A stretch of DNA of 64,000 bases from Chitinophaga cymbidii (GCF_007992715.1 NZ_BKAU01000001.1:1364001-1428000); one strand, 5' to 3'; shown: positions 6,181-15,709, counted from the stretch's first letter. Numbers and translations: made by a program. The notes: generated by a model not told the origin, from the sequence alone.

Positions 6181-9100
6181 CTACATATTCCTCCTATACT
6201 GTCCCCCCACCTCATACAACGCATGCGTGATCTGCCCCAGCGTACAATACTTCACCGTTTCCATCAGCTCTTCAAAAAGGTTCCCGTTCCGCACCGCTAC
6301 TTCCTGCAGGTGCTGCAGTTTTGCGGCGGACTGGTCCGCATGCCGCTGCTGGAAGGCTTGCAGGGTGTTGATCTGGAACTCTTTTTCTTCTTTCGTGGAG
6401 CGGATCACTTCCGCCGGGATGATGGTCGGGGAGCCGTTCTTGTTCAGGAAGGTGTTGACGCCGATGATCGGGAATTCCCCGGAGTGCTTGAGCGATTCAT
6501 AGTAGAGGCTTTCCTCCTGGATCTTGTTGCGCTGGTACATGCGTTCCATGGCGCCAAGCACACCGCCGCGTTCCGTGATGCGGTTGAATTCGGCGAGTAC
6601 GGCCTCTTCCACGAGGTCTGTCAGCTCTTCCACAAAGAAGCTGCCCTGGTTGGGATTTTCGTTCTTTGCTGTGCCCAGTTCACGGTTGATGATCAGCTGG
6701 ATGGCCATGGCGCGGCGCACGCTTTCTTCGGTGGGCGTGGTGATGGCTTCATCATAGGCATTCGTGTGCAGGGAATTGCAGTTGTCGTAGATCGCGTAGA
6801 GCGCCTGCAGCGTGGTGCGGATGTCGTTGAAGTCGATCTCCTGCGCATGCAGGCTGCGGCCGGAGGTCTGAATGTGATATTTCAGCTTTTGCGAGCGGTC
6901 GTTCCCCTTGTACTTGTATTTGATCGCTTTGGCCCAGATCCTGCGCGCAACGCGGCCGATCACCGCATATTCGGGGTCCATGCCGTTGCTGAAGAAAAAG
7001 GACAGGTTCGGGGCAAAGTCATCGATATGCATGCCGCGGCTCAGGTAATATTCCACATAGGTGAAACCGTTGGCCAGCGTAAAAGCAAGCTGGGTGATGG
7101 GATTGGCGCCGGCTTCCGCGATGTGGTAGCCGGAAATGCTGACGGAGTAAAAGTTCCGCACTTTCCGCCCGATGAAATATTCCTGCACGTCACCCATCAG
7201 CTTGAGGGCAAATTCCGTAGAGAAGATGCAGGTATTCTGCGCCTGGTCTTCCTTCAGGATGTCCGCCTGCACGGTGCCGCGCACGGTGCTGAGCGCATGG
7301 GCCTTTATCCTTTCATATACTTCCGGCTCCAGCACTTCGCTGCCGGAAATCCCGAGCAGGCGCAAGCCCAGGCCGTTGTTGCCATTGGGCAGACCACCGT
7401 TATAATGCGGCAAAGGATGATCGGAAAATTTTTTACGGATGATGGCGTCCACTTTTTCCGTGAGGCCCTGCTCCGCAATATATTTTTCACATTCCTGGTC
7501 GATGGCCGCATTCATGAAAAAGGCGAGCAGGATGGGCGCGGGACCGTTGATGGTCATGGACACGGAGGTTTTCGGATCACAGAGGTCGAAGCCGCTGTAG
7601 AGCTTTTTCGCATCGTCTACCGTGGCGATGCTCACGCCGGAGTTGCCGATCTTGCCGTAAATATCCGGACGGTAAGCCGGGTCCTCGCCATAGAGCGTCA
7701 CGCTGTCGAACGCCGTGGAGAGGCGCTTTGCGGGCTGGTCCAGCGACACATAGTGGAACCTTTTGTTGGTCCGCTCCGGCCCCCCTTCTCCCGCGAACAT
7801 CCGCGTGGGGTCTTCGCCTTCGCGCTTCAGCGGGAACACGCCCGCAGCGTAAGGAAATTCTCCCGGCAGGTTTTCGGTCAGCTGCCAGCGGAGGATGTCG
7901 CCCCAGTCCTGGTACTGCGGCAGCGATATCTTGGGAATGCGGGAATGGGAGAGGCTTTCCGAGTACAGCGGCAGCTTGATCACTTTATCCCGCACCCTGA
8001 ATTCATAATGGTCTGCGGTGTATTTTTCCTGTAACGCGGGCCATCCGGTGATGAGCGCCTGGCAGTCCGCATGCAGCTGGCTTTGCAGGTGCTGGCTGAT
8101 CTCCTGCAGGTCTTCCGGGTGTTTTAAGCCGGGGATCTTCAAGGCCCCTTCCACCTGGTACCATTGTGTGGCGATGGCGCACTGTTCATTCACCCATGCG
8201 CCGTACTCCTCAATGGTCGTGGTGATCTCCGCGAGGTAGCGGACGCGGGCCGGCGGGATGATCATGGATTTTGTGGTGGTGGCGGACACGGGTTTGTCCG
8301 GGTGATCCTCCCCGAAATGTACGCCGGTTTTCTCCACGATGCGGTGCATCAGGCGGTCGAACAGCTGGTTCACACCGGGGTCGTTGAATTGCGAAGCGAT
8401 GGTGCCTACTACGGGCAGTTCTTCTTCTTTCGCTTCCCAGAGGTTGTTGTTGCGTTTATATTGCTTGCGCACGTCGTGCAGTGCATCGAGCGCACCGGCT
8501 TTATCGAATTTATTAATGGCGATCACATCGGCGTAGTCCAGCATGTTGATCTTTTCCAGCTGCGATGCGGCGCCGTATTCGGGAGTCATTACGTACAGCG
8601 CGATGTCGCAATAATCCACAATGGCGGTATCGCTTTGCCCGATGCCGGAGGTTTCGAGGATGATGAAGTCGAATGCCGCGGCTTTGCAAATGTCGATCGC
8701 TTCCTGGATGTGGAGGCTGATGGCTTTGTCGCTTTCGCGGGTGGCGAGGGAGCGCATGTAGGCGCGGGGATGGTGGATGCTGTTCATCCGGATGCGGTCG
8801 CCAAGGAGGGCGCCGCCGGTTTTCTTTTTGGAGGGGTCTACCGATATCACGGCGATGGTCCGGTTATCGTATTCCCGGAGGAAGCGGCGCACCAGTTCGT
8901 CCGTCACGCTGCTTTTGCCTGCGCCGCCGGTGCCGGTGATGCCCAGTACGGGGGTTACTTTAGTGGTCTTTTTGATTCCCGCCAACTGGCCGTTCAGCGC
9001 GAAGTTTTCCGCGTAGGTAATGGCCTTTGCGATCTCCGGGGAAGCGTCTACCTGCAGGTTTTTCGCATCCAGCTTCCAGGCGCCTTCCTGCACGGTAGCG

Positions 9101-9522
9101 AAATCGCATTGCTTCACCACATCTTCTATCATCCCGCCAAGACCGAATTTGCGGCCGTCGTCCGGAGAATAAATACGGGTAATGCCGTATGCATGCAGCT
9201 CTTCGATCTCCGAAGGCAGAATGGTGCCGCCGCCGCCGCCGAAGATGCGGATATGGCCACAGCCTTTTTCTTTGAGGAGGTCGTACATATATTTAAAGAA
9301 CTCGATGTGGCCTCCCTGGTAAGAGGTTACCGCGATACCCTGTGCGTCTTCCTGGATGGCGCAGTCCACGATCTCGGCGGCGGAACGGTTGTGGCCGAGG
9401 TGGATCACCTCCGCGCCGGTGCTTTGCATAATGCGGCGCATAATGTTGATGGCAGCATCGTGACCATCGAATAGAGCGGCCGCCGTAACAATGCGGACCT
9501 TATGTTGTGGTGTATAAGACAT
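6181..9522 (-). CDS. icmF: Fused isobutyryl-CoA mutase IcmF (B12 domain, G-protein chaperone, mutase)
   Basis: 1113 residues in the order known for IcmF: an N-terminal cobalamin-binding domain with DGHDAA (19-24, His as lower axial ligand) and GGGGGTI (95-101); a MeaI-type GTPase chaperone with P-loop [12 protein letters not shown] (194-205) and INKFDKAG; then the large mutase domain from about 560. The stretch [17 protein letters not shown] and [24 protein letters not shown] match IcmF more than methylmalonyl-CoA mutase. It interconverts isobutyryl- and n-butyryl-CoA, or related short acyl-CoAs, using adenosylcobalamin, and the GTPase loads and protects the cofactor. No separate small subunit or MeaB is needed. 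No cobalamin riboswitch is apparent upstream; the ATG is preceded by TAACTTGC, a weak minus-7 box. Confidence 0.93.
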   Translation of the reverse strand: MSYTPQHKVRIVTAAALFDGHDAAINIMRRIMQSTGAEVIHLGHNRSAAEIVDCAIQEDAQGIAVTSYQGGHIEFFKYMYDLLKEKGCGHIRIFGGGGGTILPSEIEELHAYGITRIYSPDDGRKFGLGGMIEDVVKQCDFATVQEGAWKLDAKNLQVDASPEIAKAITYAENFALNGQLAGIKKTTKVTPVLGITGTGGAGKSSVTDELVRRFLREYDNRTIAVISVDPSKKKTGGALLGDRIRMNSIHHPRAYMRSLATRESDKAISLHIQEAIDICKAAAFDFIILETSGIGQSDTAIVDYCDIALYVMTPEYGAASQLEKINMLDYADVIAINKFDKAGALDALHDVRKQYKRNNNLWEAKEEELPVVGTIASQFNDPGVNQLFDRLMHRIVEKTGVHFGEDHPDKPVSATTTKSMIIPPARVRYLAEITTTIEEYGAWVNEQCAIATQWYQVEGALKIPGLKHPEDLQEISQHLQSQLHADCQALITGWPALQEKYTADHYEFRVRDKVIKLPLYSESLSHSRIPKISLPQYQDWGDILRWQLTENLPGEFPYAAGVFPLKREGEDPTRMFAGEGGPERTNKRFHYVSLDQPAKRLSTAFDSVTLYGEDPAYRPDIYGKIGNSGVSIATVDDAKKLYSGFDLCDPKTSVSMTINGPAPILLAFFMNAAIDQECEKYIAEQGLTEKVDAIIRKKFSDHPLPHYNGGLPNGNNGLGLRLLGISGSEVLEPEVYERIKAHALSTVRGTVQADILKEDQAQNTCIFSTEFALKLMGDVQEYFIGRKVRNFYSVSISGYHIAEAGANPITQLAFTLANGFTYVEYYLSRGMHIDDFAPNLSFFFSNGMDPEYAVIGRVARRIWAKAIKYKYKGNDRSQKLKYHIQTSGRSLHAQEIDFNDIRTTLQALYAIYDNCNSLHTNAYDEAITTPTEESVRRAMAIQLIINRELGTAKNENPNQGSFFVEELTDLVEEAVLAEFNRITERGGVLGAMERMYQRNKIQEESLYYESLKHSGEFPIIGVNTFLNKNGSPTIIPAEVIRSTKEEKEFQINTLQAFQQRHADQSAAKLQHLQEVAVRNGNLFEELMETVKYCTLGQITHALYEVGGQYRRNM

Positions 9523-9610
9523 TCTCGCAAGTTACGAAAATAGCCGCTGTAGCATGATAAGAAGGGAATTTTTGATATTGTTCAACCGCAATCGGTTTAT
9601 AGATAGATAA

Positions 9611-9655
9611 AAACAAAAGAGGCTGACTTAAAAGGAAAATCCTTCTGCGTCAGCC
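9611..9655 (-). terminator. Terminator-like hairpin without an obvious gene upstream
   Basis: GGCTGAC (9621-9627) pairs with GTCAGCC (9649-9655), and inside it AAGGA pairs with TCCTT across AAA. On the minus strand it is followed by TCTTTTGTTTTT. No annotated minus-strand gene ends here, so it marks a probable small transcript. Confidence 0.55.
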
Positions 9656-9869
9656 CCGGAGAACAGGATCGTGATGAAATGGAAGCGGTCCTGTTAATTC
9701 ATAACGTGGAATCGATAAAATGCAAAACAAAAAATATGATGGTTGCCATCCGGTTCAAATAAATGGCGGTAAGTATGATCATTTAGAGTTTTCCCTGTCA
9801 AAAAAAGTTGAATTGTGCAATTTAGAATTGGTCTCTGGCTACAGTCAAAATATACCCCTGAAATGCTAG

Positions 9870-9886
9870 TGTGTATATCTTACACA
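9870..9886. promoter_or_regulatory. Inverted repeat TGTGTA-N5-TACACA
   Basis: Perfect 6-base arms around TATCT, shortly downstream of the AAAATATACCCC motif. The spacing suits a helix-turn-helix dimer. The Nudix-type regulator 255 bases away is one possible binder, but nothing in the sequence proves it. Confidence 0.35.
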
Positions 9887-10140
9887 ATCTTAATTAAAAT
9901 TTTGTTAAAAACCAATTTTTTTATGATCCTGATCAGAAATTCAGGTGGATGAAAAAAGTTAGGATTGAAAATCAACGGATTAACCGGCGGCCTGAAAAAA
10001 AGCCGCATCGTATAGCGCGGATTCGCCGCTATTACGAATCGGCGGCGCGGACAGGGCGTAGTAAATAAATTGCCGGGGATAAGATCGGGATAGCGCAGGT
10101 CGCAGGGGGTGATCTTCTCCATGTATTAAATGCAGGAAAT

Positions 10141-10845
10141 TTAAAACCCTAAACTTTTCTTTTGCCGCTGACTGTACTTCTCCTGGTTGAACTTGTAAAG
10201 CCTCGCGGGCCGGTGGGGCACTTCCTGTTCTTCTTCGTTCAGGTCTATCAGGTAGTCCATCGCAAAGAACTTCTTGCGGAAGTTACGGCGGTCCAGCTTC
10301 ACGTCCAGGATAGCTTCGTAAAGGTTCTGCAGTTCGCGCAGGGAGAACTTTTTGGGCAGGAGGTTGAAGCCGATGGGTTGCTCTATGACCTTATGCTGCA
10401 GACGCTGGTAGCAGGTGGCGAGTATTTCCTTGTGGTCGAACGCCATATGCCTGATATCTTTCACGGCATGCCAGTGCAGGTCGTTGTTATGCTTCTTCAG
10501 CTCTACATGGCCGATGTTCACGAGCGAATAAAAGGCGATGGAGATCACGCGGCCGGCAGGGTGGCGGTCGATGGCGCCGAAAGCCTGCACCTGCTCCATG
10601 TACACGTCCTCCAGGCCGGTACGTTCCTGCAATACGCGGTAGGCCGCTTCTTCCAGGTCTTCGTCCGGCCGGACGATATCTCCCAGCAACGACCATTTTC
10701 CTTTAAACTCATTCAGGTCCGATTCAATGAGCAATACCTTCAGTACATCTTCATCGAATCCGAAAATGACACAATCAATGGAAATAGCAGCCTTAAAATA
10801 ATCCCTGATCTCTGTAAGATGGGTATTAATGTTCTTGGTGTTCAT
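10141..10845 (-). CDS. Nudix-derived transcriptional regulator (NrtR/AraR type)
   Basis: 234 residues: an N-terminal Nudix fold (about 20-140) and a C-terminal winged-helix part (about 150-225; FSLRELQNLYEAILDVKLDRRNFRKKFF). The Nudix box region GDIVRPDEDLEEAAYRVLQERTGL, given here as 24 positions in two parts, GDIVRPDEDLEE and AAYRVLQERTGL, lacks the REUxEE glutamates needed for hydrolysis, as in NrtR-family sensors that bind a ligand instead of cleaving it. In Bacteroides the arabinose regulator AraR belongs to this type, so a sugar or ADP-ribose derivative is a plausible effector. It lies 52 bases downstream of the amidohydrolase gene on the same strand. The target is unknown. Confidence 0.82.
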   Translation of the reverse strand: MNTKNINTHLTEIRDYFKAAISIDCVIFGFDEDVLKVLLIESDLNEFKGKWSLLGDIVRPDEDLEEAAYRVLQERTGLEDVYMEQVQAFGAIDRHPAGRVISIAFYSLVNIGHVELKKHNNDLHWHAVKDIRHMAFDHKEILATCYQRLQHKVIEQPIGFNLLPKKFSLRELQNLYEAILDVKLDRRNFRKKFFAMDYLIDLNEEEQEVPHRPARLYKFNQEKYSQRQKKSLGF

Positions 10846-10897
10846 AACAGTGGAAAATCGTGGAACTGTAATAAATATAAAAATTATCTCGTGCTAA

Positions 10898-12535
10898 TCA
10901 TAACCTTGCGCCGGAAATAAATGTCCCCAGCACTTTTGTTTGCAATATCTGTTCTTCGGGAACCTGCATCAGGTCGCGGTCCGTCATAATGAAATCCGCG
11001 GCCTTCCCCGGCTCCAGGCTGCCTTTGATCTTTTCTTCAAAGGATGCGCGGGCGGGCCAGATGGTCATGCCGCGCAGGGTTTCTTCCCTGCCGAGCGCGT
11101 TTTCCGGCTGAAATCCCCCGGCCGGGTAACCACTGGTATCTTTCCTCGCCACCGCCGCATAAAAAGTACGAAGCGGATCGATGTGTTCCACCGGGAAGTC
11201 CGTTCCCAAAGGCATCCAGCCATTCTGCTTTAACAGCTGCCGGTAAGCGTAGGCATACCGGAGGCGCTGCCCGCCGAGCCGGTCTTTCGCCCAGTACATG
11301 TCTGACGTGGCATGCGTGGGCTGCACGGACGGCACGATGTTGTTCTCCCCGAAAAACCCGAAATCCGTGGAATCCACCACCTGCGCATGTTCTATCCGCC
11401 AGCGTTTGTCATTCTTCCCGTTCAGCACGGCAGCGTATATACGAAGTATGGCGCGGTTGGCAGAATCCCCGATAGCGTGGGTGCACATCTGTATTTCGGT
11501 TTTCGCGAGGATGGCCGCCTGCTCCGCGAAGTACTGCGCATCTTTCAGCATAAAGCCTTTCCATCCCGGCCTGTCCGCGTAATCGTGTAAAAGGCAGGCC
11601 CCGCGTGAACCGAGCGCGCCATCGCCATAAAACTTGATGCCCCGCACCTGGTAACGTTCTTTCACCACCGGCCCGCGCTTCACGAGGTAATCGATGTTCT
11701 CCCGGCTGTCGCTCAGCATGATGTTCAGCCGCAGGCGCAGCTTCCCTTCCTGGTACAGCCGGTCCAGGAACTGCACCTGCTGCAGGTCCAGCCCGCAATC
11801 CGTGATGCTGGTGATGCCCGCGGCCAGGCAGTTCTCCTGCGCTTCCATCAGCGCGGCTTCTGTTTCCGCGCCGGAGGGCTGCGGCACTTTTGCGGCGGCA
11901 AGGTCTACCGCATTATCGATCAGTATGCCTGTCAATCTGCCATTGCGCGTTTCGATGGTGCCGCCGGCAAGCGTTTGTCCTGCCTGCAGGCCAGCCGCCG
12001 CCAGCGCGGCGCCATTGGCGATAGCGGCATGACCGTCCACCCGTTCCAGCAATACCGGCGTATGCGGGAACAGGCTGTCCAGTTGCGCCCTGTCCGGGAA
12101 TGATTTATCCGGCCAGTCGTTCTGATCCCATCCCCCGCCCACGATCCATCCGCTCTCGTGCTCCGCTGCGAATGCTTTCGTTCGCTCCAGTACTTCGTTC
12201 CAGCTGGCGGTTCCGGTGAGGTCCACTTTCAAAAAAGACATGGCATATCCCCAGAAATGGGCATGGGCGTCATTAAAGCCGGGGTATATGATCGCGCCTT
12301 TGGCATCGGTGACGGAATCGGCCCGGAACTTTTTCAATATAAATTCGCTGGTGCCTGTGGCAATGACAATACCGTCCCGCACGGCCATGGCCTCCACCAC
12401 GGTAAAAGCGGAATCGGCCGTATAGATCTTCGCGTGATGAATGATCAGGTCCGCTTTCGGCGGCCGGACGCAGCTGATGAGCAGTATGAAAGCGAAGGAC
12501 GGGAGCAGATATTTCAATTTACAGGAGCGTTTCAT
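10898..12535 (-). CDS. YtcJ-like amidohydrolase, predicted lipoprotein
   Basis: 545 residues with a lipoprotein signal (MKRSCKLKYLLPSFAFILLISC; the lipobox Cys is residue 22), so it acts in the cell envelope. The mature part is an amidohydrolase_3 / YtcJ-like enzyme: AVRDGIVIATG, GFNDAHAHFWGY with the metal-binding HxH, GGGWDQNDWP, ERVDGHAAIANG, ITDCGLDLQQV, IKFYGDGALGSRGACLL, CTHAIGDSANRAIL, and RIEHAQVVDS. Family members hydrolyse amide or related bonds in cyclic or N-acyl compounds; the substrate cannot be read from sequence. It is divergent from ligA (55 bases between starts). Confidence 0.87.
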   Translation of the reverse strand: MKRSCKLKYLLPSFAFILLISCVRPPKADLIIHHAKIYTADSAFTVVEAMAVRDGIVIATGTSEFILKKFRADSVTDAKGAIIYPGFNDAHAHFWGYAMSFLKVDLTGTASWNEVLERTKAFAAEHESGWIVGGGWDQNDWPDKSFPDRAQLDSLFPHTPVLLERVDGHAAIANGAALAAAGLQAGQTLAGGTIETRNGRLTGILIDNAVDLAAAKVPQPSGAETEAALMEAQENCLAAGITSITDCGLDLQQVQFLDRLYQEGKLRLRLNIMLSDSRENIDYLVKRGPVVKERYQVRGIKFYGDGALGSRGACLLHDYADRPGWKGFMLKDAQYFAEQAAILAKTEIQMCTHAIGDSANRAILRIYAAVLNGKNDKRWRIEHAQVVDSTDFGFFGENNIVPSVQPTHATSDMYWAKDRLGGQRLRYAYAYRQLLKQNGWMPLGTDFPVEHIDPLRTFYAAVARKDTSGYPAGGFQPENALGREETLRGMTIWPARASFEEKIKGSLEPGKAADFIMTDRDLMQVPEEQILQTKVLGTFISGARL

Positions 12536-12590
12536 ATACTTGCGTTGAAGGAAAGACTAAATTTACGGCAGCGATCTCACATAGCAATTT

Positions 12591-14687
12591 ATGATGTACA
12601 CGAAGGAAACAGAAATCAAGCTGGCCCGCCTGGGTAAAACATTACTATCTACCCCCCCGAAGCAGCCTGCGGCCGACACGATCGATTCACTGCGGCAGGT
12701 GATCCGGCACAGCGACTGGCGGTATTATATACAGGACGATCCCATCCTCAGCGATGCGGAATACGACAAGCTGTTTGCCTGGCTCAAGGAGCTGGAAAAG
12801 GAAAACCCTGAGCTGGTAACGCCGGATTCCCCCACGCAGCGCGTAGCGCAGGGGCTCACGAAAGTGTTCCCCACGGTGCAGCACCTCGTGCCCATGCTGA
12901 GCCTGGAAAACTCTTACAATGCGGACGATCTGCTGGACTGGGACCGGAAGGCCCGCGAGGTCAGCGGGCTCCCCGAGATCGAGTATTGCATCGAACCGAA
13001 ATTCGACGGCGCCAGCATTTCGCTTATATATGAAGACGACCGCCTCGTGCGCGGCGCCACGCGCGGTGACGGCGTTCAGGGCGACGAGGTGACCGTGAAC
13101 ATCCGGCAGATCCGCTCCATTCCGCTGACCGCGGGCTTTTCCGCATACGGCGTACAACAGATAGAACTGCGCGGCGAAGTGCTCATCAACAAGAATACCT
13201 TTAAAAAGCTGAATGAACAACGCACGGCGGAAAACCTGCCGCCCCTGGCGAATCCGCGCAATGCGGCATCCGGCTCACTGCGCATCGTAGACCCGAATGA
13301 AGTGGCCAAACGCGGACTGGAAGCCTTTCTCTATAATATGAGCTATCACACGATGATAGACGATATACCGGAGCCGCCCGCCATCCAGTCGCACAGCGCT
13401 ACCCTGGAAATGCTGTCCCAACTGGGCTTCCGCAGCCCGGCCAAAGAAATGAAAGTAGTGCGCGGTATACAGGCCGTGATCGATTACTGTCTTGAATTTG
13501 AAGCCCGTCGCGATGACCTGCCTTATGAAATAGATGGCATGGTGATCAAAGTGAACAGCTATGATCTGCAGGACAAAATGGGCATGACCACGCATCATCC
13601 GCGCTGGGCCATCGCCTACAAATTCAAGGCCCGCCAGGGCACCAGCAAGCTGCGCGCCGTGGAGTTCCAGGTGGGGCGCACCGGTTCCATCACGCCGGTG
13701 GCGAAAATAGACCCTGTGCCCATCGGTGGCGTAACCGTAGGCTCCATCAGTCTTTTCAACGAAGATGTGATAAAGGAAAAAGACCTGAAGATCGGGGATA
13801 CCGTGTTGGTGGAAAGAGCGGGCGACGTGATCCCCTACATCGTAAAATCCATGGCGGACCTGCGGGACGGCAGCGAAAAGGATATCGTTTTCCCGAAGAC
13901 CTGCCCCGTTTGCAGCGATCCCCTTTTCAAGCCGGAAGGCGAAAGCGTGTGGCGCTGCGTGAACATCAACTGCGAAGCGCAGGTGGTGGAAAGGATGATC
14001 CATTTCGTGAGCAAGGACGCGATGGACATCCGCAGCCTCGGCGAAAGCAATGTGCGCAAGTTCTACTCCCTCGGGCTGCTGCAGGATGTGCCCGGCATTT
14101 ACACCCTCGATTTCGAGGCTATCGGGAAACTGGAAGGGTTCGGCCCGAAATCCATCAGCAACCTGCAATCCGCGATCGAGAAGTCCAGAACGCAACCGCT
14201 GCACCGCCTGATATTCGGGCTCGGCATAAGATACGTGGGCGAAACCACCGCCAAAACGCTCGCGCATGCGGTGCAGTATCTGCCGGACCTGGCGGGCTTT
14301 TCAGAAGAGCAGCTGCTGGCGCTGGAAGACATCGGGCCGAAGGTGGCCGGGTCTGTGAAACAGTTCTTCAGCAACGCGGATAACGTGGAGATGCTGCAAA
14401 GGCTGGAAACACTGGGACTAAACCTTCACAGCACCAAAGGAGCGCTGTCTGCCGAGGGCACGCTGAGCGGGCAAACGTTCCTGTTCACCGGCACGCTGCA
14501 CAAGCTGAAGCGCAGCGATGCGGAAGCGCTGGTGGAAGAGCATGGCGGCAAGATCGTGAGCGGGGTGAGCAGCAAGCTCAATTACCTGGTGGTGGGAGAA
14601 GATGCGGGCAGCAAGCTGGAAAAAGCGAAGAAGATCAACACGGTGAAGATATTATCGGAAGATGAATTTATAAAGATGGTGGAATGA
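12591..14687 (+). CDS. ligA: NAD-dependent DNA ligase LigA
   Basis: 698 residues with full domain order: Ia (WRYYIQDDPILSDAEYDKL, NAD binding, 43-61), adenylation domain with the nucleophile Lys in EPKFDGAS (Lys137), RGATRGDG, ELRGEVLI, OB fold, a four-Cys zinc finger (CPVCSDP...WRCVNINC, about 437-460), helix-hairpin-helix repeats, and a C-terminal BRCT domain (about 615-698; LFTGTLHKLKRSDAEALVEEHGGK). It seals nicks in replication and repair. The first of two adjacent ATGs is used here. A TAAATTTA minus-7-like box sits at 12558-12565. The stop overlaps the tadA start. Confidence 0.97.
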   Translation: MMYTKETEIKLARLGKTLLSTPPKQPAADTIDSLRQVIRHSDWRYYIQDDPILSDAEYDKLFAWLKELEKENPELVTPDSPTQRVAQGLTKVFPTVQHLVPMLSLENSYNADDLLDWDRKAREVSGLPEIEYCIEPKFDGASISLIYEDDRLVRGATRGDGVQGDEVTVNIRQIRSIPLTAGFSAYGVQQIELRGEVLINKNTFKKLNEQRTAENLPPLANPRNAASGSLRIVDPNEVAKRGLEAFLYNMSYHTMIDDIPEPPAIQSHSATLEMLSQLGFRSPAKEMKVVRGIQAVIDYCLEFEARRDDLPYEIDGMVIKVNSYDLQDKMGMTTHHPRWAIAYKFKARQGTSKLRAVEFQVGRTGSITPVAKIDPVPIGGVTVGSISLFNEDVIKEKDLKIGDTVLVERAGDVIPYIVKSMADLRDGSEKDIVFPKTCPVCSDPLFKPEGESVWRCVNINCEAQVVERMIHFVSKDAMDIRSLGESNVRKFYSLGLLQDVPGIYTLDFEAIGKLEGFGPKSISNLQSAIEKSRTQPLHRLIFGLGIRYVGETTAKTLAHAVQYLPDLAGFSEEQLLALEDIGPKVAGSVKQFFSNADNVEMLQRLETLGLNLHSTKGALSAEGTLSGQTFLFTGTLHKLKRSDAEALVEEHGGKIVSGVSSKLNYLVVGEDAGSKLEKAKKINTVKILSEDEFIKMVE

Positions 14688-15136
14688 TGAACATGATGAA
14701 CGACGAACATTTCATGCGGCAGGCGCTGCAGGAGGCGCGCAAGGCGCTGGAAAAAGACGAGGTGCCCATTGGCGCGGTGGTGGTCATGGACGGGCAGATC
14801 ATCGGGCGGGGCTTCAACCAGGTGGAAATGCTGACGGACTGCACCGCGCATGCGGAAATGATCGCGCTGACAGCGGCTTTCAACTACCTCGGCAGCAAAT
14901 ACCTGATGGACGCTACGCTGTACGTGACGCTGGAGCCCTGCGTGATGTGCGCCGGCGCGTTGTACTGGAGCAAGATCGGGCGTATCGTATATGCCGCGCC
15001 CGATGAAAAGAACGGCTACCGGCGGGTGACAGGCGACAAATCTCCCTTTCATCCGAAAACAAAGGTGGAAACCGGGCTTTGCGGGGAGGAGAGCCTTCAG
15101 CTGGTAAAAGGTTTTTTCTCCGGGAAGAGAAAATAG
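14684..15136 (+). CDS. tadA: tRNA adenosine(34) deaminase TadA-like
   Basis: 150 residues with the cytidine/deoxycytidylate deaminase zinc signature: HAE (His56, Glu58) and PCVMC (Cys86, Cys89). The GAVVVMDGQIIGRGFNQ start and the tail after YAAPDEKNG fit TadA, which converts A34 to inosine in a tRNA-Arg anticodon; other nucleoside deaminases of the fold cannot be fully excluded. The start ATG overlaps the ligA stop (ATGA arrangement), implying translational coupling. A stem-loop at 15146-15164 (GGTGAAGC/GCTTCACC) follows the stop but lacks a T-run. Confidence 0.9.
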   Translation: MMNMMNDEHFMRQALQEARKALEKDEVPIGAVVVMDGQIIGRGFNQVEMLTDCTAHAEMIALTAAFNYLGSKYLMDATLYVTLEPCVMCAGALYWSKIGRIVYAAPDEKNGYRRVTGDKSPFHPKTKVETGLCGEESLQLVKGFFSGKRK

Positions 15137-15261
15137 TGCAGTCCGGGTGAAGCGTGGCTTCACCGGGGGCCGGGCAGTAAAACGGGTTTCCAAATGATGG
15201 ATGCAAGACCGGAAAAAAACGTGGCGTTTATAGGGCAACAAACAACGAATGAACGTTGTCG

Positions 15262-15471
15262 TTATATTTTCTGGCATCGCCGGAGATAGATGAACACATC
15301 ATCCAGCTCAATCTGCTTTAACTGATAGGCAAGCTGGGTCTTCAGGTCCACCGTTTCTTCCTTGATTTTTTTATATTGATCTTTTAATGCCTGATACCTG
15401 GCCACTATTTCTTCGGACGTGGCGGATTGATCCAAAGCCAGTATATCATAAGCCTTTTCTTCGGTTATCAT
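15262..15471 (-). CDS. Small J-domain-like protein lacking HPD (69 residues)
   Basis: The N-terminal half, EKAYDILALDQSATSEEIVARYQALKDQY (split as EKAYDILALDQSAT and SEEIVARYQALKDQY), matches helices I and II of a J-domain (compare YDILGL.SAT.EEIK.AYR). The HPD tripeptide that stimulates Hsp70 is missing; in its place is KIKEET, followed by an amphipathic helix DLKTQLAYQLKQIELDDVFIYLRR. It resembles degenerate J-like proteins of the Pam16 type, which bind partners but do not activate Hsp70. No partner is adjacent. Its upstream region holds a structured leader and a 24-base palindrome. Alternatively it is a lineage-specific coiled small protein. Confidence 0.6.
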   Translation of the reverse strand: MITEEKAYDILALDQSATSEEIVARYQALKDQYKKIKEETVDLKTQLAYQLKQIELDDVFIYLRRCQKI

Positions 15472-15505
15472 AGTGATAAGTATTACCTCAAAAACTATCC
15501 AAATG

Positions 15506-15544
15506 AACTCCGTGTCTAATTCAGGCTACTAAATTAGTGGAGTT
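15506..15544 (-). promoter_or_regulatory. Structured leader of the J-like gene
   Basis: AACTCC (15506-15511) pairs with GGAGTT (15539-15544), and inside it CTAATT (15516-15521) pairs with AATTAG (15532-15537), forming a two-step hairpin 35 bases before the start codon. It is not followed by a T-run on either strand. A leader RNA element is the likely reading. Confidence 0.4.
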
Positions 15545-15555
15545 TGACTCGCCGG

Positions 15556-15598
15556 AAAATACCCAAGCTTGGGTATTTTTCCCGCTCCCAAAATACCC
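15556..15598. promoter_or_regulatory. 24-base perfect palindrome plus third half-site
   Basis: AAAATACCCAAG (15556-15567) is followed immediately by its exact reverse complement (15568-15579), with no loop. A third AAAATACCC occurs at 15590-15598. The lack of a loop argues for a protein operator and against a terminator. It is 85 bases upstream of the J-like gene and downstream of the PAS-LuxR regulator gene, which is one candidate binder. Confidence 0.55.
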
Positions 15599-15709
15599 CT
15601 GAGATGTGCGCCCCTAGCCGTTATAAATTAAAATTGGAAATATGTAAACTGATTATCAATAGTGAAAATTGTTAATCTGATCGAAGTTGCTAATTTGTTT
15701 GCTGAATTT

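Larger units (their letters stand above)
9523..10140. other. 618-base non-coding region with hairpins and repeats
   Basis: AT-rich between icmF and the Nudix-type regulator. It holds two minus-strand-oriented hairpins (9621-9655 and 9662-9695), a 27-codon hydrophobic frame on the minus strand (9699-9782, beginning MIILTAIYLNRMATIIFF), the motif AAAATATACCCCTGAAATG (9847-9865) that resembles one at 15590, and the inverted repeat at 9870-9886. An 80-codon frame at 9880-10122 on the minus strand looks non-coding. A short minus-strand transcript ending near 9611 is the simplest explanation. Confidence 0.4.

Noticed and set aside
6163-8034. 623-codon open frame antisense to icmF
   Set aside because: It lies opposite an unambiguous IcmF coding sequence and encodes a low-complexity, His/Val/Phe-rich product typical of antisense frames in GC-rich genes.
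9880-10122. 80-codon minus-strand frame beginning MEKITPCDLRYPDLIP
   Set aside because: Composition changes from GC-rich to AT-rich along the frame, the end (FLIRIIKKLVFNKILIKIV) is translated AT-rich spacer, and it overlaps the inverted repeat at 9870-9886. No family resemblance.
15146-15164. GGTGAAGC/GCTTCACC stem-loop after tadA as an intrinsic terminator
   Set aside because: The stem is perfect, but no T-run follows on either strand.
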